Shown in pieces: positions 34,416 to 43,833 of a stretch of 64,000 bases of DNA. The stretch lies in contig NZ_QBFD01000037.1 of the NCBI RefSeq assembly GCF_003335585.1, forward strand, positions 78,196-142,195. Direction: 5' to 3'. Numbering within the stretch: the first letter of the stretch is position 1; each line of letters begins with the position of its first letter. The DNA is from Sulfitobacter sp. DFL-14 (GTDB lineage Bacteria > Pseudomonadota > Alphaproteobacteria > Rhodobacterales > Rhodobacteraceae). The translations under genes and the position numbers were made by a program. The notes under the pieces were generated by a model. The model saw only the letters and a program-made list of their open reading frames with translations. It did no database searches and had not been told where the DNA came from.

Positions 34416-36260
34416 ATGTCCCTGGCTCACCCCAATATAGCCGATAATCCCCCGGTCATTCGTCAGCTTGACGATGCCGCGATCAACCGGATCGCCGCCG
34501 GCGAGGTTGTCGAGCGGCCCGCTTCAGCGGTCAAGGAACTGGTGGAAAACGCCATCGACGCAGGCGCGCGGCGGATCACGGTGGAATATTCCGATGGCGG
34601 CAAGACCCTGATCCGGGTGACGGACGACGGCTGCGGCATCGCGCCGGGTGATCTGGCACTGGCGCTGTCGCGCCATGCGACCTCCAAGATCGACGGCTCG
34701 GACCTGCTGAACATCCACACCTTCGGCTTCCGGGGCGAGGCGCTGCCGTCGCTGGGTGCGGTGGGCCGGCTGTGCATCACCAGCCGCGCGGCGGGTCATG
34801 ACGGGGCCGAGATCACGGTGGCCGGTGGTAAACAGGGCGACATACGGCCAGCGGCGCTGAACGGCGGTACGGTTGTCACCCTGCGCGATCTGTTCCATGC
34901 CACCCCCGCGCGGCTGAAGTTCCTGCGCACCGACCGGGCCGAGGCGCAGGCGATTGGCGATGTGGTCAAGCGGCTGGCCATGGCCGAACCCTTTGTCCGC
35001 TTCACCCTGCGCGATGTTTCGGGCGACGGGCCGGGCCGCGAGGTGTTCCGCGCCGATGCCGAACAGGGCGAGATGTTCGAGGCCCTGCATGGCCGTCTGG
35101 CGCAGGTGCTGGGCCGTGAATTTGCCGACAACTCCCTGCCCATCGACGCGCAGCGCGATGGGCTGCACCTGACCGGTTTTGCCGCGCTGCCGACCTATTC
35201 GCGCGGCTCGGCGGTGGCGCAATATCTTTTCGTCAATGGCCGCCCGGTGCGGGACAAGCTGCTGGTCGGGGCGCTGCGCGGGGCCTATTTCGACTTTCTC
35301 AGCCGTGACCGGCATCCGGCGGCGGCGCTGTTCATCGACTGCGAACCGACACTGGTGGACGTCAATGTGCATCCGGCGAAGTCCGAGGTCCGCTTTCGCG
35401 ATCCGGGGCTGGCGCGCGGGCTGATCGTCTCGGCCCTGCGCCATGCGCTGGCTGAGGGGGGGCACCGCGCATCTAGCACCGTTGCGGGGGCGACCCTTGG
35501 CGCGATGCGGCCCGAACCCACGGGCGCGCGGGTCTATCAGATGGACCGGCCCAGCCTCGGCGCAAGGGAGGCGGCCCATCAGGCGCAGGCCCCCGCCGGA
35601 TTTGCCGAGACGGCGGGCATGTGGGGACGGGTGGAGACACCTGCCGAGCCCGTGACCGAAACCGCCACGCCGGTGCCCGACTACCCGCTCGGCACCGCGC
35701 GGGGGCAGGTGCATGAGAACTACATCATCGCGCAAACCGCCACCGGCATGGTGATCGTCGACCAGCATGCCGCGCATGAGCGGCTGGTCTATGAAAAGCT
35801 CAAACGCCAGATGGCGGAAAACGGTGTGGCGGCGCAGGCGCTGCTGATCCCGGAGATCGTCGAGCTGTCGCCAGGCGATTGCGCACGCTTGCTGGAGGTC
35901 GCCGACGATCTGGCGCGGCTGGGTCTGGGGATCGAGGCATTCGGCGGCAATGCCGTCGCGGTGCGCGAGACGCCTGCGATCCTGGGCACGGTCAACGCCC
36001 GCGCGATGCTGCTGGATATTCTGGACGAACTGGCCGACCAGAGCGACAGCAACATCCTGCAGGCCCGGATCGAGGCGATCCTGAGCCGCATTGCCTGTCA
36101 CGGGTCGATCCGCTCGGGCCGCTGGATGCGGGCGGAAGAGATGAACGCCCTGCTGCGCGAGATGGAGGCGACGCCCCATTCCGGCCAGTGCAACCACGGG
36201 CGGCCGACCTATGTGGAACTCAAGCTGGCCGATATCGAACGGCTGTTCGGGCGCACATGA
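34416..36260 (+). CDS. mutL: DNA mismatch repair protein MutL
   Basis: MutL couples mismatch recognition by MutS to strand removal. The 614-residue protein has the GHKL ATPase domain ([53 protein letters not shown]) and the transducer domain ([25 protein letters not shown]). A proline-rich linker and the C-terminal dimerisation domain follow. The C-domain contains [14 protein letters not shown], the metal-binding DQHA(X)2E(X)4E motif of MutL endonucleases, together with GQCNHGRPT, consistent with a nicking MutL. A GCTAG/CTAGC palindrome at 34401-34412 lies just before the ATG. Confidence 0.97.
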   Translation: MSLAHPNIADNPPVIRQLDDAAINRIAAGEVVERPASAVKELVENAIDAGARRITVEYSDGGKTLIRVTDDGCGIAPGDLALALSRHATSKIDGSDLLNIHTFGFRGEALPSLGAVGRLCITSRAAGHDGAEITVAGGKQGDIRPAALNGGTVVTLRDLFHATPARLKFLRTDRAEAQAIGDVVKRLAMAEPFVRFTLRDVSGDGPGREVFRADAEQGEMFEALHGRLAQVLGREFADNSLPIDAQRDGLHLTGFAALPTYSRGSAVAQYLFVNGRPVRDKLLVGALRGAYFDFLSRDRHPAAALFIDCEPTLVDVNVHPAKSEVRFRDPGLARGLIVSALRHALAEGGHRASSTVAGATLGAMRPEPTGARVYQMDRPSLGAREAAHQAQAPAGFAETAGMWGRVETPAEPVTETATPVPDYPLGTARGQVHENYIIAQTATGMVIVDQHAAHERLVYEKLKRQMAENGVAAQALLIPEIVELSPGDCARLLEVADDLARLGLGIEAFGGNAVAVRETPAILGTVNARAMLLDILDELADQSDSNILQARIEAILSRIACHGSIRSGRWMRAEEMNALLREMEATPHSGQCNHGRPTYVELKLADIERLFGRT

Positions 36261-37492
36261 TCGAGATTGGCGGCACAATCTACCAGTGGAATGACCCGCT
36301 TGTGCTGACTGTCCTTGGGGCGGCGGCGCTGGTCCTGCTGATCCTGCTCCTGCTGATCGCGGCGGTACGCGCGGCGGGGCGGACGGCGCGTCTGGCGGCA
36401 CCCCTGTCGCAGCAGATGCAGGTGCTGGGCAGCCATGTGCAGCAGCTTGGCGCGGGGCAGGAGCAGCTGCGCGGTGGTTTGCAGATGGTCTCGGACACCC
36501 AGGCCAATGCGCAAAGCCAGCTGATACAATCGGTGGAGGCGCGGCTGAACACCGTGCAGTTGCAGATGCAGGAGCGGCTGGCGGAGAACGCTGCGCGGTC
36601 GCAGCGGTCGCTGACCGAAATGCAGGAACGCATGAACCAGACCCTGCATGGATCGGCCAAGCAGACCACCACCAGCCTGACGCAATTGCAGGAACGTCTG
36701 GCCGCCATCGACAAGGCGCAGGACAACATCACCAAACTGTCGGGCGATGTGCTGTCCCTGCAGGACATCCTGAGCAACAAGCAGACACGCGGTGCTTTTG
36801 GAGAAATCCAGCTGCGCGACATCGTGTCCAAGCAGCTGCCCTCGGACAGCTACAGCCTTCAGCACACGCTGCCCAACGGCAAGCGGGCGGATTGCCTGAT
36901 CCATCTGCCCAACCCGCCCGGCCCCATCGTGATCGACAGCAAGTTCCCGCTGGAGGCCTATGAGGCGCTGCGCAACGCGAAAACCGACTGGGATCTGAAG
37001 AACGCCGTGGCGGCGATGAAGGTCGCGGTGAAGAAACACATTCGCGATATTTCCGAGAAATACATCGTCGAAGGCGAAACAGCGGACGGCGCACTGATGT
37101 TCCTGCCGTCCGAGGCGGTCTATGCCGAGTTGCACGCCAATTTCCCCGAATTGATCCGCGAAGGCTTTGCCGCGCGGGTCTGGATCGTGTCGCCCACCAC
37201 CTGCATGGCCACGCTGAACACCATGCGCGCCATTCTCAAGGATGCGCGGATGCGCGAACAGGCCGGTGCCATCCGCAAGGAGCTGGGCGCGCTGCATGGC
37301 GATGTCGAGCGGCTGGTGACACGGGTCGGCAACCTTGACCGTCATTTCGGACAGGCGCGCAAGGATGTGGACGAGATCATGATCAGCTCGGAGAAAGCGT
37401 CCAAACGTGCAGGCCGCCTGCATAATTTTGATTTCGAGGAACTGTCCAAGGACGACGCCCCCGGTGTCGTCGTCCCGCTCGACAAGAACTGA
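36257..37492 (+). CDS. rmuC: DNA recombination protein RmuC
   Basis: RmuC limits inversions between short repeats and has a nuclease-like core. The 411-residue protein has an N-terminal hydrophobic helix (about 17-40) and a long coiled coil rich in Gln (about 50-165). The conserved RmuC domain follows with [46 protein letters not shown] and [20 protein letters not shown]. Its ATG overlaps the mutL stop by four bases, linking two genome-maintenance genes. A much longer upstream frame lies inside mutL and is rejected. Confidence 0.94.
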   Translation: MIEIGGTIYQWNDPLVLTVLGAAALVLLILLLLIAAVRAAGRTARLAAPLSQQMQVLGSHVQQLGAGQEQLRGGLQMVSDTQANAQSQLIQSVEARLNTVQLQMQERLAENAARSQRSLTEMQERMNQTLHGSAKQTTTSLTQLQERLAAIDKAQDNITKLSGDVLSLQDILSNKQTRGAFGEIQLRDIVSKQLPSDSYSLQHTLPNGKRADCLIHLPNPPGPIVIDSKFPLEAYEALRNAKTDWDLKNAVAAMKVAVKKHIRDISEKYIVEGETADGALMFLPSEAVYAELHANFPELIREGFAARVWIVSPTTCMATLNTMRAILKDARMREQAGAIRKELGALHGDVERLVTRVGNLDRHFGQARKDVDEIMISSEKASKRAGRLHNFDFEELSKDDAPGVVVPLDKN

Positions 37493-37520
37493 CGCAGGGC
37501 TTTCTTAAATCCGTCAAAAA

Positions 37521-37547
37521 CTTGAAGCCGCGCCAACCAGCCTAGTT
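37521..37547 (+). promoter_or_regulatory. Weak candidate RpoH-like promoter before the FAD/DUF1365 operon
   Basis: CTTGAAGCC at 37521 and CCTAGTT at 37541 are spaced as in alphaproteobacterial heat-shock sigma promoters. The related R. sphaeroides operon is controlled by singlet-oxygen stress sigma factors. A second possibility is TGCAAC (37629) with CGTAA (37652), an ECF-like pair. Neither is strong. The 216-base gap 37493-37708 holds no gene. Confidence 0.25.
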
Positions 37548-37708
37548 CTCTTATCGTGGCGTTCTCAAAATGATTTCAGAAACGCGCCGTGCCTTGCATG
37601 CGGGCTTTGCGCGCGCGCCGAACTTTTTTGCAACTCTTGGGCATCCAGCCTCGTAATTACTGCACGAACCATCCACTACCGTAACAACTGACAGGAAATC
37701 ATCACCTC

Positions 37709-39028
37709 ATGCCATTCGAAGCTGTAGCAATGGAGCCGGTGCGCGGCGGATCGCCCCGGCGCAGGATTGCCGTCATCGGCGCTGGTATCTCGGGCATGGG
37801 GGCGGCACACAGGCTGGCTGACAGCCACCACGTGACCCTGTTCGAAAGCGCGGCGCGGCTGGGCGGGCATGCCCGCACGGTGATCGCCGGCAAGAACGGG
37901 GATCAGCCGGTCGATACCGGGTTTATCGTGTTCAACTATGCCAATTACCCCAATCTTGCGGCGCTGTTCGATGAACTGGACGTGCCGGTCGTGAAATCGA
38001 ACATGAGCTTTGGCGCCTCCATCGACGGCGGGCGGATCGAATATGCGCTGACCAGCCTGAACGCGGTCTTTGCGCAGCGGCGCAATGCCCTGAATCCGCG
38101 TTTCATCGCCATGCTGCGGGACATTTTCAGGTTCAACAAACATGCCACCCGCGTGGCCAGCGACCAGTCGCTGACCATAAGCGAATTCCTGTCGGTGCTG
38201 GGTACGGGGCGCTATTTCAAGGATTATTACCTGTCGCCGCTGTCTGGCGCGATCTGGTCGACGCCGACGGAAAAGATCATGGATTTCCCGGCCTATGCGA
38301 TGGTCGATTTCTTTCGCAACCATGCGCTGCTGGGCTATTCCGGCCAGCACCAGTGGTACACGGTCAAGGGCGGCTCTTTGAGCTATGTCAACCGGCTGGA
38401 GGCCGCGATGCGCGCCAGGCACGTGGACATCCGGCTGAACGCCGCGGTTCAGGCCGTGCGCCGGTTGGAGCCAGGGGTGCAGATCAAGACCTGGGGCGGC
38501 GACTGGGAGACCTTCGATGAGGTGATATTCGCCACCCATTCGGACGATACGCTGGCGATGCTGGCAGATCCCGACCAGGCGGAGCAGGCCAGCCTTTGCG
38601 CGATCAGGTATCAGCCCAACGACATCACCCTGCATGCCGATGCCCGGATGATGCCCAGCCGACGGGCCACCTGGGCCTCCTGGGTCTATACCGAAGACAG
38701 CAATACGACATCGGAGCGGATTGACCTGACCTATTGGATGAATTCGCTGCAGCCGATCCCGATGGAGGATCCGCATTTTGTCACCCTGAACACCAGGCGC
38801 AGGATCCGTGAGGAACTGATCTATGATCAGGTGACCCTGCGCCATCCGGTTTATGACCTGGCAGCGCTTGCGGCGCAGAAAAGGATCGCCACCACCAACG
38901 GCAACCGCAACACATGGTTCTGCGGTGCCTGGATGCGCAATGGTTTCCACGAGGACGGGCTGGCAAGCGCATTGGAGGTGGCCGACCGGATCGAAAGGGG
39001 CGCCGCCCTGCCCATCGCCGCTGAATGA
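37709..39028 (+). CDS. FAD-dependent amine-oxidase-like oxidoreductase (RSP_1091/furan-fatty-acid type)
   Basis: The 439-residue protein has the FAD-binding motif IAVIGAGISGMGAAHRL near residue 20 and the second motif HVTLFESAARLGGHA. FxVFNxxNYPNL and a C-terminal GNRNTWFCGAWMRNGFHEDGLASALEVAD follow. It belongs to the NAD(P)-binding amine-oxidase group that accompanies DUF1365 proteins and cyclopropane-synthase-like methyltransferases. The R. sphaeroides counterpart (RSP_1091, from memory) is part of the singlet-oxygen regulon and has been tied to furan fatty acid synthesis as a desaturase. The function here is by analogy. It leads a five-gene operon. Confidence 0.82.
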   Translation: MPFEAVAMEPVRGGSPRRRIAVIGAGISGMGAAHRLADSHHVTLFESAARLGGHARTVIAGKNGDQPVDTGFIVFNYANYPNLAALFDELDVPVVKSNMSFGASIDGGRIEYALTSLNAVFAQRRNALNPRFIAMLRDIFRFNKHATRVASDQSLTISEFLSVLGTGRYFKDYYLSPLSGAIWSTPTEKIMDFPAYAMVDFFRNHALLGYSGQHQWYTVKGGSLSYVNRLEAAMRARHVDIRLNAAVQAVRRLEPGVQIKTWGGDWETFDEVIFATHSDDTLAMLADPDQAEQASLCAIRYQPNDITLHADARMMPSRRATWASWVYTEDSNTTSERIDLTYWMNSLQPIPMEDPHFVTLNTRRRIREELIYDQVTLRHPVYDLAALAAQKRIATTNGNRNTWFCGAWMRNGFHEDGLASALEVADRIERGAALPIAAE

Positions 39029-39783
39029 GAGGATCGGTCGATCATATCGTCGGGCAGACCTTTCACGGGCGCAAGGGGGCTACGAGGAACGCCTTTCGCT
39101 ATGCCATCGACTACGTCTTGTGCGACGCGGAAACCGCACCGGAGACGCCGGGGCTGTTTCGCCGCAACGGGGCCGGGATGACCTCACTTCTCGACCGGGA
39201 CCATGGCGGCGCGCCGCATCGGGGCCGTGGCGCTGAATGGGTGCGCGACGTGCTGGCGGCGCATCGGATCGCCGGCGTGCGGGCCATCGAGATTCTGGCC
39301 CAGCCGCGGGTCCTCGGCTTTGTCTTTAACCCGGTCAGTTTCTGGCTGTGCCGGGATGATGCGGGCGCGCTGATCACGGTGATTGCAGAGGTGACGAACA
39401 CCTATGGCGACCGGCATTGCTATCTGTGCCGGAACGAGGACCTGCGCCCGATCACGGCAGAGGACCATCTGACATCGACCAAGATTTTCCATGTCTCGCC
39501 GTTCCAGCCGGTGGAAGGCACCTATACCTTCCGCTTTGACATCCGGGCGGACCGGATCGGCATCTGGATCGATTACACAGCCGGAAACGGCGGGCTGATC
39601 GCGACGCTGACAGGCAGGCGCAAACCGCTGACCAATGCGGGTATCCTGCGCGCGATCCTGCGGCGTCCGTTTGGCGCTCGGCGGGTATTGGCGCTGATCC
39701 ACTGGCAGGCGGCCAAGCTGTGGTGGAAAGGCGCGACATTTCGTGCACGCCCCCTGCCGCCCGAGAAAGAAGTCAGCCGCTGA
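39025..39783 (+). CDS. DUF1365 domain protein
   Basis: This 252-residue protein shows the DUF1365 pattern: HIVGQTFHGRKGATRNAFRYAIDYVL, ILAQPRVLGFVFNPVSFWLC, AEVTNTYGDRHCYL, KIFHVSPFQPVEGTYTFRF. The family is associated with modified membrane fatty acids in actinobacteria and proteobacteria, but its reaction is not established. It overlaps the preceding oxidoreductase by four bases and the next gene by three. The order matches R. sphaeroides RSP_1091-1090. Confidence 0.88.
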   Translation: MRGSVDHIVGQTFHGRKGATRNAFRYAIDYVLCDAETAPETPGLFRRNGAGMTSLLDRDHGGAPHRGRGAEWVRDVLAAHRIAGVRAIEILAQPRVLGFVFNPVSFWLCRDDAGALITVIAEVTNTYGDRHCYLCRNEDLRPITAEDHLTSTKIFHVSPFQPVEGTYTFRFDIRADRIGIWIDYTAGNGGLIATLTGRRKPLTNAGILRAILRRPFGARRVLALIHWQAAKLWWKGATFRARPLPPEKEVSR

Positions 39784-41030
39784 TGCCGGTCCGGGCGCGG
39801 CGGCTTCCGTCTTATGCGCTCTTTGCGGCGCTGCTGTCGGCGGCCGGACTGCCCGTTTATATCCATGCGCCGAAATTCTACGTTGACGAATACGGTGTCT
39901 CGCTTGCGGCGCTGGGGGCCGTGCTGTTCGGACTGCGCCTGCTGGATGTGGTGCAGGACCCGCTGCTGGGACGTCTGTCGGAAAGGATGCGCAGGCATCG
40001 CGGCGCGGCAGTGGTAAGCGGGGCCTTCGTGATGGCCGCCGCCATGCTGGGGCTGTTTGCCGTGCCGCCGCCGATCCTGCCCATCGCCTGGTTCGGGATC
40101 ATGCTGACGCTGGTGTTTTCCGGTTTCAGCTTTCTGACAATCTGCTTTTACGCCCAGGGTGTGTCCAAGGCGGACAGCCTGCCGGGGCGCGGTCATCTGG
40201 CGCTTGCGCGCTGGCGCGAGACCGGGGCGCTGCTGGGCGTCTGTGTCGCCTCTGTCGCGCCGGTGGGGCTGGGCGTGGTCATGGGGGCGCCCTTTGCGGG
40301 TTACGCGACAGGTTTTGCGGTACTGGCACTGGCCAGCGTGCTTGCCATGCGCGGCGAGTGGCGCGATGCGGGGCTGCCACCTTCGACCGGTTTTGCCACC
40401 GTCCTGCGCGACCCGGTAGCGCGGCAGCTGCTGCTGATTGCGCTGTTCAACGCAGCGCCGGTGGCGGTGACCTCGACCCTGTTCCTGTTCTATGTGGAAA
40501 TCGCGCTGGAGGCGGCGGGATCGGAAGGACCGCTGCTGTTGTTGTTCTTCCTGTCCGCTGCCGGCGCGGCCCCGTTCTGGGGGCTGCTCGCCGAAAGGTT
40601 CGGTGGCAGGCGGGTTTTGCTGGCGGCGATGGCGCTGGGGATCGTGGCTTTCGGGGGGGCGCTGTTTCTCGGGCCCGGCGATGTGGCGGTCTTTGCGGTG
40701 ATCTGTATCGCCTCGGGCGCGGTGCTGGGCGCGGACCTGACCCTGCTGCCCGCGATGTTCGCCACGCGCATGGCCAGGGTATCGCCCTCTGCTGCCGAGG
40801 GGTTCGGGCTGTGGTCCTTTGTTTCAAAGTTCACATTGGCATTTGCCGCCATTGCCCTACTTCCATTGCTTGAGGGGGCGGGGCTGCGCACGGGTGACAC
40901 GCCCAGCCCCCCGCAGGCCACGCGGCTGCTGATCATTTTTTACGCCGGCGTGCCCTGTGCGCTGAAACTGATTGCGATCGGCCTGTTGAGCCGAATGAAT
41001 GCGATTGAGGACATTTCATGGAAGCAATGA
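39783..41030 (+). CDS. MFS transporter, GPH-like
   Basis: The 415-residue protein has about 12 transmembrane segments. It begins RLPSYALFAALLSAAGLPVYIHAPKFYVDEYGVSLAALGAVLFGLRLLDVVQDPLLG, a pattern of the glycoside-pentoside-hexuronide/cation symporter branch. In this operon type a lipid-related or redox-related cargo is more likely than a sugar, but the substrate is unknown. Its ATG overlaps the DUF1365 stop (TGATG). A longer in-frame start inside DUF1365 is unlikely. Confidence 0.85.
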   Translation: MPVRARRLPSYALFAALLSAAGLPVYIHAPKFYVDEYGVSLAALGAVLFGLRLLDVVQDPLLGRLSERMRRHRGAAVVSGAFVMAAAMLGLFAVPPPILPIAWFGIMLTLVFSGFSFLTICFYAQGVSKADSLPGRGHLALARWRETGALLGVCVASVAPVGLGVVMGAPFAGYATGFAVLALASVLAMRGEWRDAGLPPSTGFATVLRDPVARQLLLIALFNAAPVAVTSTLFLFYVEIALEAAGSEGPLLLLFFLSAAGAAPFWGLLAERFGGRRVLLAAMALGIVAFGGALFLGPGDVAVFAVICIASGAVLGADLTLLPAMFATRMARVSPSAAEGFGLWSFVSKFTLAFAAIALLPLLEGAGLRTGDTPSPPQATRLLIIFYAGVPCALKLIAIGLLSRMNAIEDISWKQ

Positions 41031-41581
41031 TTTTCCTGTTGATTGGTGTGGCCCTGGCGAGCATCGCGGTGCTGCTGCGCAGGCGGTTTGCCGAGTTTCC
41101 CGGTCAGCATCCCGAAGACTACAGCGAAGGGTTTCCCGCCTTCGACATGCAGCACCACCTGAACGGCGAGATGATCTGCGAAGGCGTGATCTTTGGCCCG
41201 CTGGGACGGGTGACCAGTTCTTTCGTGGCGGATTTCGACATCCGGTGGGAGGGCGAGACTGCCGTGATGACAGAGCGGTTCCGCTATAATGACGGCAGCG
41301 TTCAGGACCGGACATGGCATATTGCCCTGCAGGACAACGGTGCATTTACCGTCACGGCAGAGGATGTGCCGGGGCATGGTGCGGGCAGCGTGACCGGGTC
41401 TGCGGCGTTGATCCGCTATGACATCATCCTGCCCCCCGAAAGCGGCGGACACCGGCTGCGGACCGTCGACTGGATGTATCTGACACCCGATGGAACCATC
41501 GTGAACCGCAGCCAGTTCCGCAAATACGGGATCAAGGTGGCAGAGCTGATCGCCACCATCCGGCCAAAGGAGAGACGATGA
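41018..41581 (+). CDS. DUF3833 domain protein
   Basis: This 187-residue protein has an N-terminal hydrophobic helix (about 3-20) without a lipobox cysteine, then the DUF3833 body: LNGEMICEGVIFGPLGRVTSSFVADFDIRW, ERFRYNDGSVQDRTWHI, LPPESGGHRLRTVDWMYLTPDGTIVNRSQFRKYGIKVAEL. The beta-rich pattern suggests a lipocalin-like periplasmic domain. GAGGAC precedes the ATG at 41018, which overlaps the transporter end by 13 bases; the ATG at 41027 is an alternative. The family's function is unknown. It overlaps the next gene by four bases. Confidence 0.85.
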   Translation: MEAMIFLLIGVALASIAVLLRRRFAEFPGQHPEDYSEGFPAFDMQHHLNGEMICEGVIFGPLGRVTSSFVADFDIRWEGETAVMTERFRYNDGSVQDRTWHIALQDNGAFTVTAEDVPGHGAGSVTGSAALIRYDIILPPESGGHRLRTVDWMYLTPDGTIVNRSQFRKYGIKVAELIATIRPKERR

Positions 41582-42309
41582 CGAGCTTTCAGTCGAAGCG
41601 ATACTGGCTTGTGGGTGCGAGCGACGGGCTGGGGGCCGCTTTGGCGCAAAAGCTGAGCCGCGCAGGGGCCGAGGTGATCGTTTCCGCCCGGTCCGAGGGC
41701 AAGCTCGCTGCGCTGGTTGCTGAATTGCCCGGCAAGGCCAGTTTCCAGATTGTCGATGTCACGGACGCAGAGAGCGTGAAGGCGGCGGCAGAGGCCGTGG
41801 GGCAGATTGACGGCATCGTCTATCTGGCCGGTGTCTATTGGCCCTTTGGTGCGCGGGACTGGAACGCGGAACAGGCAACCGCCATGGCGGATGTGAATTT
41901 CACCGGGCTGATGCGTGTCATGGGGCAGGTGGTGCCGGGGATGGTGGACCGCGATTCCGGACATATCGTCATCACCTCCAGTCTCACGGGGTTTCGCGGA
42001 TTGCCCGGCTCCATCGGCTATACCGCGTCAAAGGCTGCCGCCATGTCACTGGCCGAATGCATGTATGCCGACCTGCGCAAGACCGGCGTCCGGGTGCAGG
42101 TGGTCAACCCCGGTTTCATCAGGACCCAGCTGACCGAAAAGAACAATTTCCGGATGCCCTTCATCATGGCGCCGGAAGAGGCCGCGCAGCAGGTGATCGA
42201 ACATATGGGCACGGACAGGTTCAAGAAGAGCTTTCCATGGCTTTTCTCGACCCTGTTCCGCATCAGCCAGTTCCTGCCCGACTGGCTGTATTTCCGCATT
42301 TTCGCCTAG
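41578..42309 (+). CDS. Short-chain dehydrogenase/reductase
   Basis: The 243-residue SDR has a shortened nucleotide motif (WLVGASDGLGAALAQKL), NxAG-like YLAGVYWPFG, catalytic serine in ITSSLTGFRG and the YTASK catalytic pair, followed by VNPGFIRTQL. It is the last gene of the operon and corresponds to RSP_1087 of the R. sphaeroides singlet-oxygen regulon by order. A fatty-acyl or lipid-derived carbonyl substrate is inferred. It converges on the GST gene 33 bases downstream. Confidence 0.88.
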   Translation: MTSFQSKRYWLVGASDGLGAALAQKLSRAGAEVIVSARSEGKLAALVAELPGKASFQIVDVTDAESVKAAAEAVGQIDGIVYLAGVYWPFGARDWNAEQATAMADVNFTGLMRVMGQVVPGMVDRDSGHIVITSSLTGFRGLPGSIGYTASKAAAMSLAECMYADLRKTGVRVQVVNPGFIRTQLTEKNNFRMPFIMAPEEAAQQVIEHMGTDRFKKSFPWLFSTLFRISQFLPDWLYFRIFA

Positions 42310-42342
42310 TGCAGCGCGGCGCAGTTCAGGTGTGCCTTGCTG

Positions 42343-42963
42343 TCAGAGCATCCCCTTGGCGCGTATGGTCCTGACGCTTTCGCGGCTTTCCATCCGGGCC
42401 AGAAAGGCCTCGATCCGGGGGAAGTCGGCGACCGTGACGCCATCACCCGCCAACCAGTTGCAAACGATGAAAAGATACGGGTCGGCGATGGTCAGCGCAT
42501 CCCCGCAGACATAATCGCCACGCAGGCATTCTGCTTCGACATAGGCGGCGCAGGCGGCCATGGTCTGCGGCACCTTTGCCTTCATGTCGTCAAAGCTGGA
42601 TTGGGCATCGGCCCAGCGACTGCCGCGCATCTTGTGGGCATGGGCGACATGCATGGTCGAGGCAAGGTAATACATGACACCGCGCATATGGGCCGCTGAT
42701 TGCGCATCCGCGGGCAGGAGCCCCGCCTGTGGTGCAAGGGCGGCAAGATAGTCCAGCAGGGCGCCGGTTTCGGTCATCACCGTGCCGTCATCGCCGATCA
42801 GCGCCGGCACCCGGCCCTTGGGGTTGATCGCCAGGTAAGGTTCCCTGGTCTGTTCCGCATTGGCGAAATCGACCTTGACGCCTTCATAGGCGAGCGCGGC
42901 TTCTTCCAGGCCTATGGCCACTGCGATGGAAATCGTGCCGGGAGCGTAAAAGAGTTTCAGCAT
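42343..42963 (-). CDS. Glutathione S-transferase family protein
   Basis: The 206-residue protein has an N-terminal thioredoxin-fold domain (MLKLFYAPGTISIAVAIGLEEA, the cis-proline segment KGRVPALIGDDG, and the glutathione-binding MTETGALLDYLA) and a helical C-terminal domain with LTIADPYLFIVCNWL. GTISIA at the active-site helix is close to beta-class GSTs, which commonly use cysteine or serine there. The ATG at 42963 follows AAAGGACG. It lies 13 bases downstream of the histidine phosphatase on the same strand. Confidence 0.88.
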   Translation of the reverse strand: MLKLFYAPGTISIAVAIGLEEAALAYEGVKVDFANAEQTREPYLAINPKGRVPALIGDDGTVMTETGALLDYLAALAPQAGLLPADAQSAAHMRGVMYYLASTMHVAHAHKMRGSRWADAQSSFDDMKAKVPQTMAACAAYVEAECLRGDYVCGDALTIADPYLFIVCNWLAGDGVTVADFPRIEAFLARMESRESVRTIRAKGML

Positions 42964-42976
42964 GAGCTGCGTCCTT

Positions 42977-43630
42977 TCAGATATGGGTTTGGGCACTGCG
43001 GCGGTCTGGCGTGTCCAGATGTGGCACCGCGTTGAACAGCACCGGAGACCAATGGCCGCCGATGGGAAAGAGCCGGTGCATGGAGGTATGCATGATCGCC
43101 AGCGCGATGCGCGCCATCGCCGGGATGCCAAGTCCCATGGCCTGGGCCATTACCATGGAGATCAGCCCGCCCGAGGTTACCACCAGCGCGGGCCCGTGAC
43201 CGGAAGCAATCTCTTGCAGGGCGTCTTCGATCCGGGTGTGAAAACTGTCCCAGGTTTCCGGCGCCTCTTCGATCATGCCGTCCTGCCAGTGCTGGAACAC
43301 GGTCGGCAGATGCGAGGTAAAGGCGACCTGTTCGGTCGGAAAGGCGATGCCGTGCTGCGCCTCCAGCAGGGAGGCAAGCGTGAAATACTCAAGCTCGTTC
43401 AGGCGGGGGTCGCGGATGGGTTCCAGCCCGGTGCCCATGCCTTCGGCGGTCTCGATGTGCCGGGTCAGCGTGCCGGTGTAGAGCCGGGTGTGATGGGTTT
43501 CGGTCTGGCGCAGGTGATCGCCCAGCCAGGCGGCCTGTTCATGACCAAGCGGGCTGAGCTTGTCATAGCTCAGCTCGTCCTTGGCACCGGAATTTGCCTG
43601 ACCGTGACGGATAAGGGTGATGTGGGACAT
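42977..43630 (-). CDS. Histidine phosphatase family protein
   Basis: This 217-residue protein begins MSHITLIRHGQAN, the RHG phosphohistidine motif. YTGTLTRHIETAEGM, the conserved glutamate region LNELEYFTL and TSGGLISMVMAQAMGL, with the second-half catalytic site, follow. In that site the usual second histidine is replaced by the TSGG sequence, as in some phosphoglycerate-mutase-like proteins. The substrate is unknown. The start at 43630 is set by the motif position and AGGTG upstream. It is divergent from the formate dehydrogenase gene. Confidence 0.88.
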   Translation of the reverse strand: MSHITLIRHGQANSGAKDELSYDKLSPLGHEQAAWLGDHLRQTETHHTRLYTGTLTRHIETAEGMGTGLEPIRDPRLNELEYFTLASLLEAQHGIAFPTEQVAFTSHLPTVFQHWQDGMIEEAPETWDSFHTRIEDALQEIASGHGPALVVTSGGLISMVMAQAMGLGIPAMARIALAIMHTSMHRLFPIGGHWSPVLFNAVPHLDTPDRRSAQTHI

Positions 43631-43833
43631 GGGACACCTGCCTGTTTCTGCCTTGATAGGCGAGCAGCGCGCGGCTGGAAAGCGCGGTATCGGTATTTGA
43701 CCGCGTGATGAGGAAACCATGACGCCTGTCGGAAACACCGGGTGGCGCAAAACCGGGGGGGTGTGTCGGGATTGGGACTCCTGACCTGCACCGGATTTCG
43801 CTATAGGTTGGGGGCGCATGCGAGGAGACGGCA

